From assembly GCF_905475395.1 (NCBI RefSeq), contig NC_058339.1:13958001-14022000 (forward strand): DNA of 64,000 nucleotides, read 5' to 3'. A program made the translations under genes and the position numbers. Positions 10,825-22,569 of this stretch are shown here, piece after piece. Each line of letters starts with the position of its first letter. Position 1 is the first letter of the stretch. Below the pieces are notes generated by a model, which was given only the letters and a program-made list of their open reading frames with translations, made no database searches and was not told the origin of the DNA. This DNA is from Chrysoperla carnea (lineage: Eukaryota; Arthropoda; Insecta; Neuroptera; Chrysopidae).

Positions 10825-13800
10825 TATTTATTAAAATTTGTGAGACAATAATATTAAATTTTCAATGTAAGTCATAAATGCAATCCATACAATTATATAT
10901 GCATCCATACAATTCTATAATTAAAGTAGTATATCGTTACCATGGAAACGCCTCCAATAAGACTCAAACACGGTGCGAATAGATAATTCATATAAATACA
11001 GACACATATACGAATAGATACATATGTATATGGTCATTTTTGACATCTGATAGGTAGGATCGATGAACATTTGAAGAAATTTTCCCAAAAATCCACCATC
11101 AGTACAAAAGCAATAGCTCCATTTCCTTCGGTAAACTCGCTAATAGAAAACTCTTTGAAATCGACCCTCTTGTTTGAGAGCTACGGTACCACAAATACAA
11201 AGATAAATAAAGACAAACCTATTACACCCATGTTCATTAAAAGGGCCGGGCGATTAGTGGTTAAAATGAATTTTATTTTTCAACATTTGTTTCTTAATTT
11301 ATTCGTAGTTGTACTAGAAACTTGTATTTGTTTGTACTAAAACCATATTAATTAATAGAACAAAAGGATCACATATTTATTTGGTAGGTAAATTGTTTAA
11401 TAAGTAAGTAACTTTATTATATAAAATGTTGTTCAGGTAGAAAATTGGGTCTACAAATAATAATATAATCTTAAATTTAAAATGTGTGTGTGTGTATCTA
11501 TTTAAATATTGCCCTAGAGAATATTTAGGGTTTTGTGTTATACTTTACAAACGATGCGATGTTGTAAAGACTTATTTATTTTATTCAATATAGCCAACCA
11601 GATGTTCAAATTTCTAGATGTAATTGAATTAAAAATATTTTAACACGTTTTTAACTAGTACGTGTTATAGGGTAAGAAATCTCAAGTCCGTTGGTGTAGA
11701 GAAATTTTTCTGTGAGGATTTTCCACATAGTAAAATATAACCCTGTAAGTGCGAATTAAATTTTGTATTATTATTTTTGTCCACCATTTGGAGGATTGAT
11801 AAAGAAATTTAATCGCATCTCGAATGTCGATTTAATGGAAATCACGGTTTTCCATTTTCTTGCTTCAATTTTGTATTTGGACGATTATTAAAGTCATTGG
11901 CAACGTAATAAATAGAATCAAACAACAGGTGTTTGCAACTATTAACTTTTTCAAAGTCTCTGAGATATCGCAATATTTGGATCGATTTTAGTCCGTATCT
12001 CAAAAACTATTCGATCAGCCAACAAATGCACCCGATTTTTGTACTTTTCGGGTCAATGTTACCTTATATAGTGAGTTTTATCGAAATTGGAGATTAAAAA
12101 AATTTTTCGATTTTTGCAATTTATTTAAGGGGTACCCCTTTGAAAAAATCGAGAAAAATGCAAAAAAAAAATTTTGTTTTGAAATTTGATGAAACTCAGC
12201 AGATGGGGTAATTTTGATCCAAAGACAACTTATGTAATATTAAAGCTGAAAACAATAAAAATTCCAACAATATTGGTTTTTAATTCAATAAATTTTTTCC
12301 AACCAAATATATATAGGTTTATGGAACAATATTTATCGATTACAATCAAATCGTTGAGAAAACAAGAATAATACAATATTTAATGAGATATAAAATAGTA
12401 AAAATTTCTCAATAAAAGAGTTTACCTGATTGGTTTATCAGATCAATACAATCTATATCTTTAAATAATATGAAGGTATATGCATTAGAAAATATATATT
12501 TCATTCCATTTAATGAAAAGAATTTTCTATTTTCGTTTTTCATAACAAATTTTTCAATATTTAATGATAATATAACAAAAGAATATCGCTGTTAAATGAA
12601 ACCATAGACATACAGATATAAAGAGATAACACAAGTCAACAAATTCCTCTAGTTCACAAATTTTCTCCAATTTTCCACGAAATTAATTTTATCAGAGCTT
12701 AAAAATCCTTTGAAGAGAAAAAAAGCATATTATGATCTAAATATTTATTTTTACCCCGACGACGGCAAGGGTTAGGTATGTGTTTGACTGGTATGCATGT
12801 ATATCCCCTCTTAACTTACTAACTACTTATCATAATTGCGATGTGTCCTCCAGAAAATATAAAGTCATGAACATAAAACACGACTTTAATTTAATTATAT
12901 CGTGTTAGGTATCAAATGAAAGGGCGTAATTAGAACTTTTCAAAAATATATAAATCAAGGAATCTCAAAAAATATTAAAAAAACGAAAACATTTTCATCT
13001 GAAATAGTTATGATAAGTAAAATCGTTATTACAGGGCAAATTTTCTTTTCGATCCGATGGAAAACTTTTTTATCTTAAATATTCCCCGACTGTAATGATG
13101 ATTTTACTCACAAATAACAATTACAGATGATAGTGTTTTATTGTTTTCATACTTTTAAGAGCCAATACAAAATTTTCATACAAAAATTGGAATGAATACC
13201 CAATGGATGGGGAAATTTTAGGATTCTGAATCTTACTAAACCACGCACAAATCTTTTGCCATTATTTTTAGGCTTTACAGTATCCTCTTTCGAGCTTTTG
13301 AGATGCAGAAACAAAATAAAGTACTCATTTCAACCGTTTAAGTACTTGCAGTACTTACACTGCCAGCATAAGAATCGTTGCTGCTTTATAAAACAGGTAA
13401 CGATTTTTTCGATATGTTTGCCATGTGGAAATCTCACAAATTATCATCATTCTAATTAAATTTCAATACTTAAACCGAACTTCGAATGAAAACCCAAATA
13501 TGAAAAAGCTATCAAGTGCAGATTGTTTATTGATATTCAAATTTAAACTCAATCTCTTAAAGTTAAATCTGTATCCTGTAAGTTTATGAAAAAATGCCTT
13601 TTCGATTGTAGTGTATATTCATTCAATAATAAAAATCTCCCCAGAAACTCCAGAAATTGTAAGTATATATTCGCTTGGTATATTTTCTCGCTTATAATCT
13701 GTTTTCCTTTTCTGTTTTTTAGTCGAATTCGTACATTATATCTACAGTGTGTTACTGGGTATATTCATTATATATATATAGTAATATCGAAAAGTATATT

Positions 13801-13861
13801 AATAATTCAAAAGGTTTTTATTATTTTATTTCATTTCAAACCTTACACAACCTTTAGGGTT

Positions 13862-14490
13862 GGAAGGCAGGAAGCTGTGTTGTCAATTTTTCGCTAAGTA
13901 TCCCTTGTGAACTTAATTCCGGGACCAAGTTTCCAAATTCTTGAAACCTATTGGAACTAGGTTAATTTTAACCACAAATTTGAAAAGTATGGCCCAAATT
14001 TAGTAGAATTACATACTTAGTTTATCAAAATAGGCTAAAATTTAGATGTGATAGAGCAAAATTAAAATTTTCGGATTCTAATGACGTCATAAAGTTAAAA
14101 AATTCTATTTTCTTGATAACACAGGCAAATTTAATTAGATCTTATTGGAATTTTTTTTGATACCCACTAATTTTGGGTCATTCTTTTCAGCTGCGATGTC
14201 AGTTTTTCGCTAGCTATCACTTATGTGCCTAGTTCCGGGACCAGGACTACATCTTCTTGAAACCTATTAGAGCTAGGTTCATTTTGACCACAAATTTGAA
14301 AATTATGACCCAAATTTAGTAGGATTACATACTTAGTTTATTAAAATTGGATAAAATTTGGATGTGATAAAGCAAAATTAAATTTTTTTGATTCTGATGA
14401 CGTCATCAAGTTAAAAAATTCTATTTTCTTGATAACACAGGCAAATTTGATCCAATCTTATTGAAATTATTTTGGAAATCCACTAATTTT
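13862..14490 (+). repeat. 316-bp tandem repeat, array 1 (two monomers)
   Basis: Two head-to-tail monomers have the CCCACTA landmark at 14163 and its divergent form at 14479, a spacing of 316 bp. Each monomer carries CAAATTTGAAAA, GGATGTGATA, a TGACGTCAT palindrome and TTGATAACACAGGCAAATTT. The left end is more diverged. The right end runs directly into the HLE-type terminal palindrome at 14492-14514. Related arrays are at 20369-21358 and 58811-60161. Confidence 0.85.
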
Positions 14491-14491
14491 A

Positions 14492-14535
14492 AACAATTAA
14501 CTCAGTTAATTGTTTGTTTTTACTTGTTTTAAATA
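14492..14535 (+). mobile_element. HLE terminal palindrome abutting 316-bp repeats
   Basis: AACAATTAACT, a central C, then AGTTAATTGTT forms a perfect 23-bp palindrome, followed by TTGTTTTTACTTG. The same terminus ends the HLE copies at 15225, 19915, 24030 and 43058. A palindrome shortly before the element end is the layout of Helitron/Helentron 3' ends. Confidence 0.65.
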
Positions 14536-15224
14536 GATATACCATCCTATACTTTTATAAACATTCATGTAGTAAATAACTAAACTTACCTTCGGATGTG
14601 TTCATGCATGTTTTCTTCCATATGTAGGTTGTGGTAGATATAAAGACATGGTTGTTGTAGAGACTCTCATGAGTGTTCTCACTACATGCTGGTGAGTTTT
14701 AGAGATATTGTTGCTACGTTTTTTTTTTGCTTCTTCATATGTAGGTATATAATAATAATACAACTTTCATTTAATCAAAAAGTAATTTTGTAAAGTGCCT
14801 GTCTTTTTGCCTATATATTCTGTGTATACTTCACAACAGTATTGAATACGTTGAATGTTATTTTTTTTTGCTTGTTATTTCACTATTCTTGTAATATTTG
14901 AATTAGAAATAGTTTTCTGCTGAAAGGAAAAACTCCGATGTAAAAATACCAAAGATTTCAATTTACTTTAAATAACTAATAAATAATAAGATTTTAATAT
15001 GCACGTGGTATTTAATCTTTTAACGATTTTAGTTGTACCATCTCTTATTTCCAATTCTTTAAATGTTCTTTAAATTGTTTAAGCAGCTTTAAAATGCCTT
15101 CCGATTTAAACAATACACAATTTCTAGTAACATGATATGATAAGATGCAGTACTTAGAGTGAAATGTTTCTTAAATGATTTTGTAGTTTCTGGGGAGATT
15201 TTACTATTTACTGAGCAGAATTTA

Positions 15225-15830
15225 TATTGAAACAAGTGAAAACAAACAATTGACTGAGTTAATTGTTGAAATACCATGTATAGACAGTGTTGATGAAGCA
15301 ATCGTTTGTTTTTTGACGTCACGTTAATAAAAAAAGATATCCACTTTTAAAAAGCTACACACACACTGATATTCCCATATTAATGCATACTATAAAATTT
15401 GCACCTGTTAAGCGCGCTCGTGGGTAAACATTGAAGTTTACAAAAAAATTTTTCAAACAAAAGTTGTTTATTTTTTTATAAAGAATATTTTTTACATTTA
15501 AACTTTTGTTCTATCTCTAACGGTTTACAAGATGGGTCTTACGGACCCAAGACCCAATTGACCCATATTGCTCATTTACGAACTTGACCTCAGTTTTTAG
15601 GTCCTGAGTACGCTATAAAAATTTCATCTTGATATCTCTTTTCGTTTTTGAGTTATCGTGTCCACAGACGGACGGACGGACGGACGGACAACCGGAAATG
15701 GACTAATTAGGTGATTCTATGAACACCTATACCAAAATTTTTTTCGTAGCATGAATATTTTTAGGCGTTACAAACTTTGGACTAAACTTAATATACTATG
15801 TATATTTCATATATACATGGTATAATGAGA
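15225..15830 (-). mobile_element. HLE family copy 2 (most complete copy)
   Basis: Read on the minus strand, the element runs from a palindromic ATATATGAAATATACAT start (about 15800-15830), through AAGTTTGTAACGCCTAAAAATA and a (GTCC)n tract (15667-15692), then GAGGTCAAGTTCGTAAATGAG and AAACCGTTAGAGATAGAAC. It then passes a GCGC-containing block to the terminal palindrome at 15245-15267, followed by TTGTTTTCACTTG. No ORF is present. This copy best defines the family consensus in the window. Confidence 0.7.
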
Positions 15831-16103
15831 GTATTTAATCAGAATGTGGGAAGGCTGAAGACTGATGGTCGAAGTGGTTTGGTTGCGAATAAACAATCTA
15901 AAAAAGTAAAAGTTTTTGATTCTGATTCTGAATGTCTGGTTACATTTCACGTAGCATTACACATTTTATAAATCATACTAAATATAAATCATTGATTAAT
16001 AGTGAATAAGTTGTTTTATTCAAATATAGATGTGGTAAAGTATCAAATACTCAAAGTAATATACCTTGAATCTTACAACATAAAGTATCATTGATATATG
16101 GTA

Positions 16104-16139
16104 ATCACTGAAATATAGGTATCTCTATATTTCAGTGAT
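16104..16139. repeat. Perfect 15-bp hairpin
   Basis: ATCACTGAAATATAG at 16104-16118 is followed by a 6-nt loop and its exact reverse complement at 16125-16139. The flanks do not extend the stem. The function is unknown. Confidence 0.75.
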
Positions 16140-16990
16140 GGTAATATGTAAGCACTAAATTTTACAATTCTATTCTGGTTGTTTATGAGTGTAAGTGGGA
16201 ACAAAAGACTCATTCAACTCATAAAAAATAGCTGACGCATTTTATGTTAAAGAGATCGCTTTCAGGTACAGTAGCTGTCAGTGATCCAAAATACAATAGA
16301 GTCTGTTCCATGGTACATTATGATATTATACCATCAAACACATCATACACCATGGATCACACATTTTTGCAATAGTGCTAGAAGGGGATACTATTTCCAT
16401 TGTATTCTTTTAAAAAAGTAAAAATAATAAATTTTGATTCATGGTATTACTTCCAATACAATATTTTGAAAATTCATTTAATATTTCTAGTATAGTTTTC
16501 TCTAGTTTTTTAAAGCTTTGTTTTAATAATATTAATTATAATAACTTTTCATAATATAAATAAATATAATGACTATAAGCAGATTTGTCTGCGGTTTTTT
16601 TGTTCAATGAAACCTTTAATAATGTTGTACGTAGAAATTTATACTTTGTTTTTTCACCCTTTTTTATATTTTATTCTTCTCTGTCGTTAAAGTAAAGCAT
16701 GTTATTTAATATTAATAAACGAATGCTTATTTTTATAAATATTTTTAAATTCGATAAGTTAATCCATTTTTATAATGATATAAAACTTATTTATTTTATA
16801 GAATTGATTTTGTTATGCCAGTGTTCCACTAAACGGACAGATAAAAACAAAACACAAACTTAATAAACTGGCGTGTTTTGCGGGTTTGTTTCAGTTTTAG
16901 TTTTGTTTTTCAGATTCTAGAAAACACAATAATCTCAACTGTCCGACTTGGGGAAAACTGCCTTTAAAATAATCTTCTTATTACAACAGT

Positions 16991-17628
16991 AAAAAAAAAA
17001 CTTTTAACAAAAAGAAAACCGACTTTTCCAAAATAAATTAAAATGCACTAAAAAGTAAAAAAATAACGACAATATAATGTAGTTAAAATTATTGTTATTT
17101 TTGGAGTCGGTGTCAGCCAAGGAAACAACTCTGACAGAACAGTTTTCTACATTAGCTTGACTGACACCGACTCCAAAAATAACAATAATTTTAACTACAT
17201 TATATTATCGTTATTTTTTTACTTTTTAGTGCATTTTAATTTATTTTGGAAAAGTTTTTCTTTTGAAGTCGGTTTTCTTTTTGTTAAAAGTTTTTTTTAT
17301 TTTATGATTTTTTGTAAATCTGAAGTACACTAACTAATTTGTCACTTAAAAAGAATCATCGAAGTGATATTGAGTTATTCGTCCTCTTGTCGTGCATACT
17401 TAATGCATATTTAAGACTTTTATGGTTTTCTCATGGATGCCGTTCTCAGAACTGGACCAAAATGAAATGGGACCAAACGGGAAGCATCAGCTTTCAAACA
17501 GATAAAGTAATAAATCATCAAAATCGGTTCACTCAGTCAAAAGTTCTGAGGTAACAAACATTAAAAAAAAAAATACAGTCGAATTGATAACCTCCTCCGT
17601 TTTCGTTTGGAGTCGGTTAAAAATTGAT
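16991..17628. mobile_element. Fold-back dispersed repeat with long inverted arms
   Basis: The left arm 16991-17116 contains AAAACCGACTT, AATGCACTAAAAAGTAAAAA and GGAGTCGGTGTCAG. It returns inverted at 17160-17299, leaving a loop of about 43 nt. The body continues to TTGATAACCTCCTCCGTTTT and GGAGTCGGTTAAAAA near 17585-17628. The frame at 17339-17554 lies inside this repeat and is not treated as a gene. Confidence 0.7.
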
Positions 17629-18681
17629 TCGCTTAATTTTAAACTTTTCGCTTAGCTTGATGATGATCTCAGCTTAATTTGTCTCCTTATAAAGACTTCT
17701 ATGAAAGGGATTGCAAATGTGCAGTCGAGCCTTCAATTGCCTGCAATCGAACAAAGATTGTTATTGAAAACTGCATACAGTTGACACTCGACTACATACA
17801 ATCGTACCACGAATAATGGGATATGTTGACTACAGTCCATTTTATAGAAACGTATTCAAATCATTGTTATTTCGACGAGTAGCAAACGGTAGGCTCATCG
17901 ATCGTCGCATTTTTTTTGGATATCCAATTTCGTTCCGTTTTCGAACATCAAAGCCAATAATAACTTTTTTTATATCTTATGGTGCATGTTTTACACCGCA
18001 ATTCATTTAAGAATCCTAGTTTTATAATATTTCCTATAGATGGTAAACACTAAATAAATGAACTATAAAAACAAGCATTTAAAAATAATGTGTATCTATC
18101 TACATTTGAATAGGACAGAACTTCTAGAAACAGATACGTAAGTACTGATATCAGCAACTAGAAAATAGAGTATTTTTCATTCATACCTATACAATAAACA
18201 TAAAAAGCAACAGTTAGAAATGTTTTCTTAAATAACTTTAAATTATACAAAATAAAGAAAACTAACCACTGATTTATCCCTGATAAAAATCCATTTAACT
18301 TTGTGTAAAGTAGTATATATTATCTTTATAGTATATAGAAATAATATATACCTTTAAATACCTAAGTAGGTAAATCTTTTTCTAAAGTATGTATACATAT
18401 AGTGGAACTTCTCTCAATGAATCTTTATCTGTTGTTTAAAATCTCTTTTTTACATATTATGCCATACATAGGATGATCCAGGCCAATAATAATTGAAAAC
18501 GATCAATGACACTATTCGGTTTAAATATGCCACAAGGATTTTGATACTAATCTTCAAGCTACATCTAAAAATTTAACCGTTTCATTGATAGTGTTGACAA
18601 TTTGAAACATGTGGTTTAATGCTGAAATAGCCAAGATAATAGTTATTTTGTATAATTTGTATACCCTATATATATATGAAA

Positions 18682-19448
18682 TACTAGCTGTGAACATCCC
18701 GCTTCGCTGGGCAAATTCAATTTTAAATACAAAGATTATTGTGTTATAACCTAAACTTCATATACAGTCACTTATCCTCCTTTTGTCTACAATTTCGTCC
18801 ATTTTTTTATTTTGGTGTGAAACCCTTTTAGGACAAAAACCCTAGTTGCACATTGCCACGCTTCTGGGACAATGATAGATGAGAAGTGTCGAGTATATTT
18901 TATGAAATTTGATAAACTCCCGATAAAAGAGTTCACAACTTTAAAACGGCAGAACTGACTTTCATGTAACTTACAGTTTTTTAATTTACACACCATGTCG
19001 TTTTGTTTGGTTTAAGACTTGGGTATATTTGAAAATATCCGATTGTTTATCCCCACTTGCATGTTTTGTGATGTACACCTTACGATCTTTTACTTGATAC
19101 CCCGTTTGGCTATATTTTCAATTGTTCATTACTACTTTAACGCCCCCAATTTCCATTCCTGAAGGTTAAAAATTGATTTAAAAAATCCTTGAAGTTGGTT
19201 GTTTGTCGTGTCAAAATTAGGGCATAAACGATGCATAAATTTATAAGTTTTTGAAGCATGCCCCCTTCAATTCCTATTTCAACCCCTTACATCCTTTTTT
19301 TCGCATCAAAGCCTATGTCCCATCTCAGGCTCTAGACTATTTTCTTGCCCAATTTCATTTTAAAATCGGCGCAATAGTTTAGGTGTGATTGCGTAACATA
19401 CATACATACAGACAGACAGAGATACTTTCGCATTTATAATATAAGTAA
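18682..19448 (+). mobile_element. Dispersed repeat with TACTAGCTGTGAAC terminus, copy 1
   Basis: The left end reads TACTAGCTGTGAACATCCCG followed by CTTCGCTGGGCAA. The right end reads ACTTTCGCATTTATAATATAAGTA after GACAGACAGA. A second copy lies inverted at 55439-55925. The frame at 18787-18996 inside it has no recognisable domain. I cannot assign a class with confidence. Confidence 0.6.
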
Positions 19449-19915
19449 GAATATATCAAGGTCCCCTAAGTTTAGTCCCAAGTTTGTAACACTTAAAAGT
19501 ACTAATGCTAAGCCTGTCTGTCAACGCAATAGCTCAGAAACTAAACGAAATATCAAGTTGAAATTTTTAAAGCGAGCCAAGACCTAAAAATCCAGTTCGT
19601 GAATAAGCAAAATAGGTGAATTGGGTCTTGAATCCGTAGGGCCTATCTTCTAAACCGTTAGGAATAGAACAAAAAAAAGTTTCTTATAAAAAATAAACAT
19701 CTGTTGCTGAAAACATTTTTTCGTAAAGATAGGTAGTTGAAAATTTGTAGGTAGCTTCAACTAGTGGTCTTACACAAGGGCTCTAGTTGAAAAGCTACCA
19801 TAATTTTTTGAACTTTTCTATTTTATTAAATATGTTGACACTCAAAACTTTTTATACAGGGCACTTCACAATTAACTCAGTCAATTGTTTGTTTTCACTT
19901 GCTTTTCATTTATTT
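19449..19915 (+). mobile_element. HLE family copy 3
   Basis: The copy starts with CTAAGTTTAGTCCCAAGTTTGTAAC, carries a degenerate GCCTGTCTGTC tract and AAACCGTTAGGAATAGAAC, and ends at AATTAACTCAGTCAATTGTT followed by TTGTTTTCACTTGC (19871-19905). The interior differs from copy 2 after 19700, where CTTCAACTAGTGGTCTTACAC appears. A related stretch is near 52640. Confidence 0.6.
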
Positions 19916-20368
19916 TAACTTAATTGAATTATTATAGTTTTAGAGATAAATATGTTTTTGTTGGCCTAACTTTTGGCATAACTTTAGAATCATCATGACG
20001 ATACTCGATGTAAATTTTAAACAAATTGTAAAAATACAGTACAGAATAGCTATCTACCTCCTCAAGTCAAGAGTAAGTAAACTCAATAAATTTCTATTCT
20101 TCTCTATCATGAAAATTTACCAATTGAATAGAATAAATTTTCGTTCTTAAATATTTAATATATGATGAGGATGAAGCTCACAAAGACAATGCAATATGAA
20201 TAAAGTAACTTATTACCATCAAAAATTGTAAGGTATACCATACAAGAATTTACCATATTTAATGACTGAAGGGAGATATCCTCAACACTAAGTATAGAGT
20301 AGGTACTAAGTGGTTCAAATAATCCATTAGTAAGTATTAAAAGGAAAATTTTATCGTATTTTTGAAAA

Positions 20369-21358
20369 CCCACTAATTTTGGGTCATTCTTTTCAGTTGC
20401 GATGTCAGTTTTTCCGTAGCTATCACTTATGTGCTTAATTCCGGGATCAAACCTCTACATTCTTGAAACCTATTACAGCTAGATTAATTTTGATCACAAA
20501 TTTGAAAAGTAAGACCCAAATTTAGTAGGATTACATACTTGGTTTATCAAAATTAGATAAAATTTGGATGTGATAGAGCAAAATTAAATTTTTTGTTTTA
20601 AGCCCAACCCAACCCAACAGTTAAAAAATATATAATTTCGGTATATAAATTCGATTTTTTTCATAACACAGGCAAATTTGATCCGATCTTAATGGAATTT
20701 TTTTTGAAACCCACTAATTTTGGGTCATTCTTTTCAGCTGTGATGTCAATTTTTCGCTAGCTATCACTTATATGCCTAATTCTGGGACCAGGACTCCTTA
20801 TTCTTGAAACCTATAAGAGTAAGGTTAATTTTGATCATAAATTTGAAAAGTATGGCCCAAATTTACTAAGATTACTTACTTGGTTTATCAAAATAGGTTA
20901 AAATTTGGATTTGATAGAGCAAAATTAAATTTTTTGGATCTTGATGACGTCATAAAGTTAAAAAATTTGATTTTTTTGATAACACAGGCAAATTTGATCC
21001 GATCTGATTGGAACTTTTTTTGAAACCCACTAATTTTGGGGCATTCTTTTCAGCTGATACGTCAGTTTTTCACTTACTATTACATATGTGCTTAATTCCG
21101 GGATCAGAACTCCAAATTCTTGAAACCTATTAGAGCTAGGATAATTTTGATCACAAATTTGAAAAATTTGACCCAAATATAGTAGGATTACATACTTGGT
21201 TTATCAAAATTGGATAAAATTTGGATGTGATAAAGTAAAATTAAATTTTTTGGATTCTGATGACGTCATGAAGTTAATAAATTAAATTTTTTTGATAACA
21301 CAGCCAAATTTGATCCGATCTGATTGGAATTTTTTATGTAACCCACTAATTTGGGTCA
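20369..21358 (+). repeat. 316-bp tandem repeat, array 2 (three monomers)
   Basis: CCCACTA landmarks fall at 20369, 20710, 21026 and 21342. The last two intervals are exactly 316 bp. The first is 341 bp because it contains inserted or altered sequence with AAGCCCAACCCAACCCAACA around 20600. TGACGTCA is present in monomers 2 and 3 and lost in the first. Confidence 0.85.
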
Positions 21359-21930
21359 GTTTACAAAACTTGTAAATGCAAAAATGACATTGTCAATTTG
21401 TTCCTTAAAACTGTTCTGTAAAATCTAAACACGGCGGACTGACTCTTCTAATACTTCCATATTTATGTCAAAATTAAAAAACATTTCGAATAATAAAAAT
21501 CTTTTCACGAACCATTCTGTACATGTTAAAAAAAAGTTTTAAGAAAAGTCATATTCATTGAATACTTGTATAGAAAGATTTTTCTTAGAATGAAAGTATA
21601 AATTGAAATGTACGCAAAATTACATTTTCTTTTATGTTATCATCATAGAGTAACAAAAGTGAAGCAATACATATACAACTTTGTTATAAATACATTCACA
21701 TATAATGTAACTATGAATGAGTGAAATTAGAATCTAGAAAGTTTACGAACTAATAAATGAAACTACTATAGAATAAAGATTATCATGTTGTAGAAAAGAC
21801 TACTTAGAACTCAATATATCTTATACCAAAATAGGAAATACGAGTTATGTTACACTTATAATACCCACCTAATTCACTAATACTTCCTTAGGTACTTGTT
21901 TGTTACATACTACGCAGAAAATTATGTTAA

Positions 21931-22569
21931 GGATGTATGAGCATGACAACAATGTTTGATTTAAAGGCTCAAAATTTGTTTGTAAGTAGTCTTTTACTCA
22001 AAGAATATGTGGTTAAAATTTCAGCTTAGGTAACCGTGCAAATTTTTAAGAAAAAAGTCATTAAAAATCGATATAAAATACATTGGCTCTTATGGAAGAA
22101 TCTCAAAAAACGACATATTTTGGAAGTTTTTGATAATTTTCATTTGGAATGAATGAAAACAAGTTTAAAAAAAACTTTTTAATAGAAAGTAAACATATTA
22201 GCAATGAATTAGAAAAGAAAAAAACTAAGCGTCACCGTCCATATAAGGGATGTAAGAGCAGGGTAGATTAAGGGTTGAAATTATTTTTATCTTATTTTCA
22301 ACTTTAATGATGAATTTTGTTATAACTTTATGAATGTAGACGAAAAATAAGAATAAAATTTTTCGATATGTGTCTTGGTTTTCGAAATATCGAAAGCTAA
22401 ATAATTAAACAAAATTTTCAATTTTCGATATTTTGAAAATTAAGCCAGATATCGAAAAATTTTATTCTTACTTTTCGTCTTATATCGTCAAGTAATAATA
22501 TAAATTTATCATCAAAATTGAAAATATCTATTTTTAAATTTGTGCCCCCACTACCATGCTCATACATCC
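21931..22569. mobile_element. TTAA-flanked fold-back element (piggyBac-like target site)
   Basis: GGATGTATGAGCATG at 21931 returns as CATGCTCATACATCC ending at 22569. Both ends are flanked by TTAA (21927-21930 and 22570-22573). The right half (about 22245-22569) is itself strongly palindromic around AAAAATTTTATTCTTA blocks. No transposase ORF is present. The TTAA duplication suggests piggyBac-type mobilisation, but the termini lack the usual CCC start, so that class is inference. Confidence 0.75.

Noticed and set aside
11071-11340. 89-residue plus-strand ORF
   Set aside because: Low complexity with no recognisable motif and no clear gene structure around it.
17339-17554. 71-residue ORF
   Set aside because: It lies inside the fold-back dispersed repeat and matches its non-coding body rather than a protein family.
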